Source: JBKHBT01 sp046542255
GTDB taxonomy: Bacteria > UBP14 > UBA6098 > JBKHBT01
DNA: 5,373 nucleotides
Reading direction: 5' to 3'
Assembly (NCBI GenBank): GCA_046542255.1
Contig: JBKHBT010000146.1
Span: forward strand, 1-5,373
A model generated the notes under the pieces. That model did no database searches. It was not told where the DNA came from and saw only the letters and a program-made list of their open reading frames with translations. The position numbers and the translations under genes are program-made. Shown here one piece after another: positions 1 through 5,373 of this stretch (position 1 is its first letter; the number at the start of each line of letters is the position of its first letter).

Positions 1-6
1 AAGTAT

Positions 7-37
7 GACAATGCGGAACAGCGCATTGTCTGTTTTT
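7..37 (+). terminator. Intrinsic (Rho-independent) terminator of an upstream gene
   Basis: A perfect 9-bp inverted repeat, GACAATGCG (7-15) and CGCATTGTC (22-30), encloses a 6-base loop and is followed at once by TGTTTTT (31-37). The T-tract lies on the right, so the terminator works for transcription entering from the left on the + strand. The gene it serves lies outside the window. It also insulates the downstream peptidase gene, which therefore probably has its own promoter in the following 200 bases. Confidence 0.85.
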
Positions 38-47
38 AAGATCGAAA

Positions 48-94
48 GATAATTATTATGATGTCAAATTAATTCATATTGACGAGTCATTATC
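48..94. repeat. Weak AT-rich nested dyad in the leader region
   Basis: GATAAT (48-53) pairs with ATTATC (89-94), and inside it GTCAA (63-67) pairs with TTGAC (79-83). The arms are short and AT-rich, with unpaired bases between the two levels. It could be an operator or simply chance in AT-rich DNA. Apart from the entries listed here I see nothing else in the 38-254 intergenic stretch. Confidence 0.2.
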
Positions 95-181
95 TAGTTT
101 AATCTGACGGCCAACATCTATGACACCAGGGGCAATAATAATGATTACTCCTATGAATAAGTTAGATTGTTTTAAAAAGAC

Positions 182-210
182 TTGAAAAAGAAACTTCAAT
201 ATCGTATCTT
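182..210 (+). promoter_or_regulatory. Candidate sigma70-type promoter for the peptidase gene
   Basis: TTGAAA (182-187) and TATCTT (205-210) are separated by exactly 17 bases and resemble -35 and -10 boxes. They lie 45 bases upstream of the start codon and downstream of the terminator at 7-37. A second reading, TTGAAT (209-214) with TTTATA (233-238), is also possible. FCB-group bacteria often use a different promoter consensus, so this is a suggestion only. Confidence 0.25.
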
Positions 211-245
211 GAATGTTGCGATGTATTAATTATTTATAAAAAATC

Positions 246-250
246 GAGGT
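246..250 (+). promoter_or_regulatory. Ribosome binding site of the peptidase gene
   Basis: GAGGT at 246-250 lies four bases before the ATG at 255. An in-frame TAA at 237-239 rules out any earlier start, and the signal peptide begins directly at this ATG, so site and start support each other. Confidence 0.7.
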
Positions 251-254
251 TCTT

Positions 255-3200
255 ATGAAAAGGGCGATTTTATCAATTTTGTTTCTTACATTTATTGGTT
301 TTATTTTTTCTACAACTATTGAGCAGGCGAATGACTTTATTGTCGAGACTGTTTTGGACAATAATTTGGAATACGAAAAAAGGGTCTGGGTATATCCGGA
401 GATTATCCACCAAGGTGATATCATAGCTACATATATGGGCGATATTCAAGCACCGATAGATGGCTATCTTTACTATATCGATGATAAACCAGGCGCATTA
501 TTCACTCACCCTGTGCGTTTTGTATTTGTATCCAAGGATTTGGATGACTATAGAATCATAGATTGGAATTTCCCGCCAGATTTTCTTATAGATATGACTG
601 AGCTAACCAAATGGTGGAAAGAACCGGAGCTGAATCTACCAGACAAAGAAGATTACGACAGGCTCAAAAGTAGATTGGCTCCAGCAGAAGAAATGGACTC
701 AGAGAACCTGTATGCTGTTCTTGTAAATGGCGGCGGAAGTATGTCGAGCAATTATATGGCTTTTTATATCGATCTTGCATGGTGTTATTCTATGCTGAAA
801 GAAGTTTATGGCTATAGCCAGGATAATATCTATATCCTCTGTTCAGATGGACTCGACCCATCACCAGATAGGGTAGATGGGTCTAATTCGCCACCCGATA
901 TGGATGGTGATGGCATCGATGATATCGGATATGCCGCTACATGGGAAGATTTCAATACCGTAATATCCGAACTCGATTCGAGGCTGGAAGGCGATGAACT
1001 GCTTTATTTTTTCTATATCGACCATGGAACCGATGTTGATTCTTTGATAACAGGACTTTGCATGTGGGATGGTATTTATAACGATCATGAGTTTGCAGAG
1101 CTTATCGAACCACTTGAATGTAGAACAAAGCTGGTAACAGTTACGGCATGCTTTTCCGGCGGTTTTATCGATGATTTCGAAGTCATGGACAATACAGTAA
1201 TCAATACCGCTGCAAGATTCGACGAATATGCATGGGGAATGCCGGGGGATATTCATGGATTTTACAGCTACTATATTTTGTCGGCTCTTTCTGGTGAAGC
1301 GCCACTCGGCGAACATGACCCATTGACAGCAGATACAGATGGTAATGGCTTTATCAGTATCTATGAATCATATCAATATGCATGTTTGCATGATGAATCT
1401 GAAGAAAATCCACAGTATGCATCTAATCCACCAGATTTAGGTGGAAATACTTATATTTTCGGAAGCTCCTTTAATCAGCCGAATTTCGAATGCGAATCGC
1501 CATACTTTACTGATTCAGAAGGCGATGGAGATGGTATATTAGACCCGGGCGAATCGATAGTATATCATCCAAATATCTACTCTAATGGCGATACAGCCTA
1601 TAATTTAGATGTTGAATTAGAATGTGATGATCCTATGATTACTATAGAAGCCTTCCATTTCACGCGAGATATTGTTATCCCGGATGATACAGATATATCT
1701 GCCGAGATATTTGAATTTTCTCTGGCAGATGAAATTCCATGGGGACATGTTTTCGATATGAATATCTCTTTTCATGCTGGAACAACTGCCACCGATTTAG
1801 GAAGCTATGCTCGCGATTTTCCAATACTTTTAGAAGTCATATCACCGGATATCCAGGTCGAATCATATACTATTAGCGAGGTGGAAGGAGATGGCGATGG
1901 TATTCTCGACCCCGGCGAAACAGTCGATGTTAATCTGGTTATTTGCAATGATTCACCACAGGAGCTGGATGATGTTTCTTTGCTCTGCAGCGGAGCAGCC
2001 GATGGTGTCGAGGTTATAGAAGGCGATGCCAGCTATGGCGATATTGCTAGCAATAGTACTTCATCCAGTACCGATAGGTTGCGAGTCAGAGTAGGTTCAG
2101 ATTTTTCGGCAAATGATATAGCACCTTTCAACCTGCAAATTACAGGCGATAGAGACTATTACAAAGCCCTTCCTTTTGCACTCCAGGTAGGCAATTACTT
2201 TATACCCGAAGACGATCCCGGTGTTTGGATTGCTGATGGTTGGCATCTTTCGAATAAGAGGATGATAAACAATATGCATAGCTGGTATAATGGCAATGAA
2301 GGCAATTTTGTATACGATAATTCTGATACAATGAATTTAACTTCATGCACCTTCGTGATACCACCTGATGATCCTGTTCTGATTTTTGACCAATTTCTTG
2401 CAGCGGAGAAGGGCTATGATAGAGCAAAGGTCCAGATATCCAATGATGGGGGGCTTTGCTGGCATACGCTGATCGATCAGTCAGAATTCAAATCATCATG
2501 GACATCTAAGATGCTTGAAATACCTGAAGAATTTGCAGGAGGACTCGGGAAGATAAGATTCAGTTTCGAGAGCAATCGTTCTGTTCGCGGTGAAGGATGG
2601 TATCTTTCAAATATTCATGTTATTCCGAAACCACAGGCTTATGTTGGTTCTGGATATTGTTTCCCCTTTGTAGGCGGTCCAGATATGGAATACGGCTTCC
2701 ATGTAACATACTATAATACTGATCTTTTGCCCTTGACCAGCGCTACGCTTGTTGTAGATGGCGTTGATTATGAAATGACTACGCTCAGTGGTATGGCATC
2801 CACAGGAATCCGTTATTATACAACGGTTACTTTGGGTGAAGGTAATCATAGCTGGCATTGTGAAATGCGATATGATGGTGGATTTGAGCGATACCCAAGA
2901 ACTGGTGAATTCGATGGGCCTTTTGCTCTAAACCCTGTCCAGACATTCGAGATCGGACATTTCGATGAATTTTTTGAACATTCCGGCACCAATGATGTCT
3001 GGGAATATGGTGTGCCTTCTGGGGCATCTGGTGAAGAAATTCCTTATGGCACAAATGTCTGGGGTACAAATATCGATGGATTTTTCCCATGCGGCCTCGA
3101 AGGCACCGCCTGTCGGCTCGAGACGCAGCCTATTCCACTATTAGGCGAGATGTATCCTGTGGTCATGATATACCAATGGTATGAAACCGAATCTTTTATC

Positions 3201-3821
3201 AATAGCATGGTTCAGGGCGGCGGGAATGTCAAGGTTTCTGTGGATGGTGGCGAGCCTTTTGTGGTTATGCCTGAGCCAAGGGTTACGGCATATGATTTTA
3301 TTGGATACGATGCTATTGCAGCTTCCGGTAATGCGCAAATCGGCTGGGAGCAGGGTTTTGGAAGTGCGGTCGGCAATTTCTGGCATCCGGTTGTTTTTGA
3401 TTTGTCTTTTATTGATGGCGATGAGTTCAAAGTCATTTTTGATTTTGGCGCGTCTGTAACATGCGATGCTTCAACATCGGAACTTGGCTGGTATATCAAT
3501 AATGTCTTTGTTTTTAATAAGGCATTTTCTGCGGTTGAAGAAAATAGGGTAGATGTGCCGGAGATGAAGTCTATCGAAGTATCACCGAATCCTTTCAATG
3601 CCAAATGCCAGATTAACCTCAAGATATCTGATGATCAGAAGCCCAAATCGATATTGATCTATGATATTGCGGGCAAATTGGTACACAGGAAAATAATAAA
3701 TCAGCCAAATATCGGGGAGGCTTCTTTTACCTGGGATGCTCATGATGTGTCTTCCGGTGTTTATTTCATCAGGACAAATGAGTCGAGTATTGAACCAGCC
3801 AAAGTTTTACTTATCAAATAA
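255..3821 (+). CDS. Secreted C13/caspase-like cysteine peptidase with C-terminal T9SS-type sorting domain
   Basis: Large modular extracellular protease, 1188 residues. Residues 1-20 form a signal peptide (KR, then a hydrophobic stretch). About 40-150 is a pro-region with the W/Y-FID..P...F.HP-type block at 70-90. The catalytic domain (about 152-400) has the strand LYAVLVNGG (152-160), NIYILCSDG (191-199), an acidic DMDGDG segment (215-220), a strand ending in His257-Gly258, and a strand ending in Ala298-Cys299 followed by FSGG. This is the His/Cys dyad layout of clan CD peptidases (legumain, gingipain, caspase). A canonical EF-hand loop lies at 360-371 (D-x-D-x-N ... E). Two domains starting with EGDGDGILDPGE (422, 544) follow, then a jelly-roll/MAM-like lobe (about 655-790), an Ig-like domain (about 797-890), a second jelly-roll lobe (about 895-1088), and a T9SS type A/FlgD-Ig-like domain (about 1105-1188, SPNPFN ... 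GVYFIR ... KVLLIK). The start is fixed by an upstream in-frame stop and a good ribosome binding site. The substrate is unknown; legumain-like Asn specificity cannot be assumed. The gene overlaps cas6 by one base. Confidence 0.88.
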   Translation: MKRAILSILFLTFIGFIFSTTIEQANDFIVETVLDNNLEYEKRVWVYPEIIHQGDIIATYMGDIQAPIDGYLYYIDDKPGALFTHPVRFVFVSKDLDDYRIIDWNFPPDFLIDMTELTKWWKEPELNLPDKEDYDRLKSRLAPAEEMDSENLYAVLVNGGGSMSSNYMAFYIDLAWCYSMLKEVYGYSQDNIYILCSDGLDPSPDRVDGSNSPPDMDGDGIDDIGYAATWEDFNTVISELDSRLEGDELLYFFYIDHGTDVDSLITGLCMWDGIYNDHEFAELIEPLECRTKLVTVTACFSGGFIDDFEVMDNTVINTAARFDEYAWGMPGDIHGFYSYYILSALSGEAPLGEHDPLTADTDGNGFISIYESYQYACLHDESEENPQYASNPPDLGGNTYIFGSSFNQPNFECESPYFTDSEGDGDGILDPGESIVYHPNIYSNGDTAYNLDVELECDDPMITIEAFHFTRDIVIPDDTDISAEIFEFSLADEIPWGHVFDMNISFHAGTTATDLGSYARDFPILLEVISPDIQVESYTISEVEGDGDGILDPGETVDVNLVICNDSPQELDDVSLLCSGAADGVEVIEGDASYGDIASNSTSSSTDRLRVRVGSDFSANDIAPFNLQITGDRDYYKALPFALQVGNYFIPEDDPGVWIADGWHLSNKRMINNMHSWYNGNEGNFVYDNSDTMNLTSCTFVIPPDDPVLIFDQFLAAEKGYDRAKVQISNDGGLCWHTLIDQSEFKSSWTSKMLEIPEEFAGGLGKIRFSFESNRSVRGEGWYLSNIHVIPKPQAYVGSGYCFPFVGGPDMEYGFHVTYYNTDLLPLTSATLVVDGVDYEMTTLSGMASTGIRYYTTVTLGEGNHSWHCEMRYDGGFERYPRTGEFDGPFALNPVQTFEIGHFDEFFEHSGTNDVWEYGVPSGASGEEIPYGTNVWGTNIDGFFPCGLEGTACRLETQPIPLLGEMYPVVMIYQWYETESFINSMVQGGGNVKVSVDGGEPFVVMPEPRVTAYDFIGYDAIAASGNAQIGWEQGFGSAVGNFWHPVVFDLSFIDGDEFKVIFDFGASVTCDASTSELGWYINNVFVFNKAFSAVEENRVDVPEMKSIEVSPNPFNAKCQINLKISDDQKPKSILIYDIAGKLVHRKIINQPNIGEASFTWDAHDVSSGVYFIRTNESSIEPAKVLLIK
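1518..1553 (+). repeat. First copy of the EGDGDGILDPGE motif
   Basis: Codes for residues 422-433 of the peptidase, at the start of a beta-sandwich-like domain. The same twelve residues recur at 1884-1919, 122 codons later. The codons differ at several third positions, so the identity is held at the protein level. The acidic Asp/Gly pattern resembles a calcium-binding linker. Confidence 0.85.
1884..1919 (+). repeat. Second copy of the EGDGDGILDPGE motif
   Basis: Codes for residues 544-555, identical in protein sequence to the copy at 1518-1553. It opens the second of two consecutive beta-sandwich-like domains. The following segment (ETVDVNLVICNDSP) fits the CARDB-like pattern 'GE.v.l.v.i.N', common in secreted proteins of FCB bacteria. 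Confidence 0.85.
3567..3818 (+). other. Region coding for the T9SS type A / FlgD-Ig-like C-terminal sorting domain
   Basis: Residues 1105-1188 show IEVSPNPFN, then LIYDIAGKLV, a W-D-A-x-D-V-S-S-G-V-Y-F-I-R block, and a terminal KVLLIK. In known type IX systems such domains direct passage across the outer membrane and are then removed or used for surface attachment. FlgD-type Ig domains of very similar sequence occur in related phyla where the secretion machinery is less certain. Here the domain predicts export beyond the cytoplasm and agrees with the N-terminal signal peptide. Confidence 0.85.
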
Positions 3822-3823
3822 TG
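3819..3823 (+). promoter_or_regulatory. TAATG stop/start overlap, probable translational coupling
   Basis: The peptidase stop codon TAA (3819-3821) shares its last base with the cas6 start ATG (3821-3823). No Shine-Dalgarno-like purine run is seen in the 20 bases before it, so cas6 is probably translated by ribosomes finishing the peptidase and restarting. I see no separate promoter for cas6, though one inside the peptidase coding region cannot be excluded. Confidence 0.75.
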
Positions 3824-4744
3824 CCAGAGATTATAACCGATGCCGAATGGCAAAAATTATATTTTGCAGAACTCATCATAAAATGCCGGGCAATAGATGA
3901 GATAAAGCTTCCGCAATACAGCGGAGCGACTATCCGCGGCGCACTTGGTTCTGCACTTTACAAAGACAATTGCATCTTTCACAAGACAGATTGCTCAGAA
4001 TGCGAAATCAATATAAGCTGTCCATATTATTATTTCTTCGAGGCGCAAAGAGCAGAAGATGGGGGCTTCGATACCAGTCCTTTCTCGGTGATTCCATCTA
4101 ATAGTAAGACAATAAAGCCGGGTGATGTATTCGAATTTGCAATTGTGCTATATGGCAAGAGCATAGATTATGCAGCAAATATCATATCGGCACTTAATAC
4201 AATGGGCATTCTTGGAGTCGGCAAGGGAAAGGCCACATTTGCAATAGAAAATATAAGCCAGAAAGGGCAGCTTGTTTATCGAGAGGGCAGGATTTTGCGT
4301 GAATTACAAAAGCAGACAATCGAAGAATATGAAACAGGCGATAAGATTAGACTAAATCTCATTACTCCGCTTCGATTGAAGAAAAAGGGCAGATATATCT
4401 ATGTTCCGGAGTTTAGCGATATTGTGAAGGCTATTTTGCGAAGATACACAATACTCATTGAAAATTTCTGCGATGATAAATTCAATATCGATTTTGATGC
4501 TTTAATATCCAGGTCACAAGCTATCAATATAAGCCGTGATGCCACCCAATGGCTAGAGTTCGATCGATACAGTAGGCGCCAGGCACAGAAAGTCCCGATG
4601 CATGGCACAATTGGCGAGGTTGAATACACGGGCAATTTCAAAGGCCTTGAATACATCATGGCAGCAATCGATTCGGTAAACATTGGCAGTTCTACTGGAT
4701 TTGGGTTTGGGAGAATTCGGGTTTCGAGGCTTTTAGTTAGATAA
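3821..4744 (+). CDS. cas6: CRISPR-associated endoribonuclease Cas6 (RAMP family)
   Basis: Predicted cytoplasmic RNase of 307 residues that would cut CRISPR precursor RNA within its repeats to give guide RNAs. The N-terminal ferredoxin-like part has the LPQYSGATIRGALGSALY block (30-47), matching the family pattern 'lP.y.Gs.lRGa.G.al'. Four cysteines follow (C51, C58, C61, C67, then PYYYFFE), the putative metal-binding cluster of this Cas6 subgroup. The C-terminal domain (about 175-305) has SRRQ near 251, VPMHGTIGEVEYTG (258-271) and the glycine-rich NIGSSTGFGFGRI (287-299), typical of RAMP folds and matching the Cas6 C-terminal domain (PF10040 type). Its catalytic residue cannot be assigned; His54 and His261 are candidates, and Cas6 active sites vary. 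The length is normal and the frame intact. No CRISPR array or other cas gene is visible here, and the upstream partner is a secreted peptidase. Another RAMP role is possible but less likely. Confidence 0.82.
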   Translation: MPEIITDAEWQKLYFAELIIKCRAIDEIKLPQYSGATIRGALGSALYKDNCIFHKTDCSECEINISCPYYYFFEAQRAEDGGFDTSPFSVIPSNSKTIKPGDVFEFAIVLYGKSIDYAANIISALNTMGILGVGKGKATFAIENISQKGQLVYREGRILRELQKQTIEEYETGDKIRLNLITPLRLKKKGRYIYVPEFSDIVKAILRRYTILIENFCDDKFNIDFDALISRSQAINISRDATQWLEFDRYSRRQAQKVPMHGTIGEVEYTGNFKGLEYIMAAIDSVNIGSSTGFGFGRIRVSRLLVR

Positions 4745-4756
4745 AATGAAGATTTC

Positions 4757-4783
4757 AAAACATATGTTTTATCATAATAAAAC
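4757..4783. repeat. AT-rich hairpins between convergent genes, possible weak terminator
   Basis: AAAACATATGTTTT (4757-4770) is a perfect 14-base palindrome. Overlapping it, GTTTTAT (4766-4772) and ATAAAAC (4777-4783) form a 7-bp stem with a 4-base loop, so the two structures exclude each other. The position, just after the cas6 stop and downstream of the convergent minus-strand gene, suits a shared terminator. However, the stems are AT-rich and no T-tract follows directly on either strand, so the call is weak. Confidence 0.3.
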
Positions 4784-4842
4784 GGATAATCTTAATATTT
4801 AGGCATCGTCATAGAAAGAAACAACGATAGAAACTTATAATA

Positions 4843-5373
4843 CTAATGGATAACCATGTTCTGTTCGATAAATGAAAAAATCCAAAAGCCCTGGCCGGGT
4901 AGAATATTTGAAGCTTCTCGGTATAAGCCATCTTCAGCATCGAAGATATAAACAGGCATCAGAAGTGTGCTATCATCTTCGAAAGGATTAGTAGATATAA
5001 TATGAGAGGGCCCGCTGCACATATTCCAGCCTTCTTTAAGATTTAGAATTATGCTGTCTATCTCTTCGCCAGAAAAATCAACAATTGTATCGATTGGCGA
5101 ATGGATAAAATAGGATTTACCCTGCTGGAAAAAATCACATGTCTCATAAAAGGCAGAATCGGGATTATACCAGAAATAATTTGGCGTTGAAAATGGCAAT
5201 ATCAAAGAAATTGAATCTGTTGTGATAAACGGTGCTGATATTTGATTCCATCCAGCTTTGACTTCGAACTGCTGCTGGACGCCAAAGAACCATAGCGAAG
5301 TGCTATCATAGCCGAATAACTCGTGGATGCCGTCATTGTCGAGGTCGGATATTTTGCTGGCGTATTCGAAATT
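4843..5373 (-). CDS. C-terminal part of a probable secreted protein with tandem GWN repeats (5' end outside window)
   Basis: The frame is open from the right edge of the window to a TAG at 4843-4845, giving 176 residues of a longer protein. Visible residues 10-17 (DLDNDGIHEL-type) form an Asp-rich calcium loop like those of FG-GAP/VCBS or thrombospondin type 3 repeats. Two copies of a unit of about 65-70 residues follow, each opening with GWN..S.P (G41-W42-N43; G115-W116-N117) and closing with QGK-Y or GQGFW. Similar 'GWN' modules are common near the ends of exported proteins in FCB bacteria. No sorting domain follows the second unit and the protein stops at NMVIH. A TTG at 5203-5205 could be taken as a start, but it would cut the first repeat, and coding sequence clearly continues upstream. 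The gene converges on cas6 and belongs to another transcript. The function is not recognised. Confidence 0.75.
   Translation of the reverse strand, partial: NFEYASKISDLDNDGIHELFGYDSTSLWFFGVQQQFEVKAGWNQISAPFITTDSISLILPFSTPNYFWYNPDSAFYETCDFFQQGKSYFIHSPIDTIVDFSGEEIDSIILNLKEGWNMCSGPSHIISTNPFEDDSTLLMPVYIFDAEDGLYREASNILPGQGFWIFSFIEQNMVIH
4846..5049 (-). repeat. GWN repeat unit 2 in the minus-strand protein
   Basis: Visible residues 109-176. Key positions are LKEGWNMCSGP (112-122), LLMP (137-140), VYIF (141-144), YREAS (151-155) and PGQGFWIF (159-166). It ends at the stop codon, so the last repeat forms the C-terminus of the protein. Confidence 0.65.
5074..5268 (-). repeat. GWN repeat unit 1 in the minus-strand protein
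   Basis: Visible residues 36-100. Key positions are VKAGWNQISAP (38-48), a LILP turn (57-60), Y-F-W-Y (66-69), and the QQGKSYFI end block (83-90). It aligns with unit 2 without large gaps, the two GWN triplets being 74 residues apart. Confidence 0.65.

Noticed and set aside
141..185. Small ORF of 14 codons upstream of the peptidase
   Set aside because: It has an ATG and stop but no convincing ribosome binding site, no recognisable peptide features and a length expected by chance.
861..1316. Minus-strand ORF opposite the peptidase catalytic domain, and similar ones at 2097-3622 and 4399-4758
   Set aside because: All lie antisense to well-supported coding regions with recognisable domains, and their translations show no family features.
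3181..3459. Plus-strand 92-codon ORF in another frame within the peptidase gene
   Set aside because: It overlaps the second jelly-roll lobe, which is clearly coding in the main frame. Its hydrophobic look follows from frame shift of that sequence.
255..4744. A Craspase-like CRISPR-guided protease system
   Set aside because: Known CRISPR-linked proteases are cytoplasmic and bind the effector complex. This peptidase has a signal peptide and a C-terminal export domain, and no Cas7/Cas10/gRAMP effector gene is visible.
4843..5205. A complete 120-residue gene starting at the TTG at 5203-5205
   Set aside because: The same frame stays open to the window edge and the upstream residues complete the first GWN repeat and a calcium-loop motif, so the TTG is internal.
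1..5373. CRISPR array
   Set aside because: With a cas6 present I looked for regularly spaced direct repeats in the leader (38-254), in the 4745-4842 spacer and elsewhere. None was found.

Overview
The window reads as chromosomal DNA from an uncultured or poorly studied bacterium of the Fibrobacterota-Chlorobiota-Bacteroidota (FCB) superphylum or a neighbouring candidate phylum such as Cloacimonadota or Marinimicrobia. This rests on moderately AT-rich DNA, a very large modular secreted protein ending in a type IX secretion (T9SS type A / FlgD-Ig-like) C-terminal sorting domain, and a second secreted-type protein built of 'GWN..S.P' repeats. The exact phylum cannot be fixed from the sequence.

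Layout: positions 7-37 hold a strong intrinsic terminator for a gene lying to the left. A non-coding leader of about 215 bases follows, with a tentative promoter and a clear ribosome binding site. The first gene (255-3821, +) encodes a 1188-residue secreted cysteine peptidase of the C13/caspase-like fold (clan CD). It has a signal peptide, pro-region, catalytic domain with a His-Gly/Ala-Cys pair, an EF-hand-type loop, two repeated acidic motifs, two jelly-roll-like lobes around an Ig-like domain, and the sorting domain. Its stop codon overlaps the start of the second gene (3821-4744, +) in a TAATG junction. The second gene encodes a Cas6-family RAMP protein, the nuclease that processes CRISPR precursor RNA. 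A 98-base spacer then separates it from a convergent, 5'-truncated gene (4843-5373, -) encoding the C-terminal 176 residues of a probable secreted protein with a calcium-loop/FG-GAP-like motif and two tandem repeats.

The peptidase and the unnamed minus-strand protein belong to the same extracytoplasmic world. The Cas6 is cytoplasmic and has no CRISPR array or other cas gene within the window. The most notable point is therefore an orphan-looking cas6 joined by translational coupling to a secreted protease gene. Whether this is a functional link or only genome packing cannot be decided from the window.
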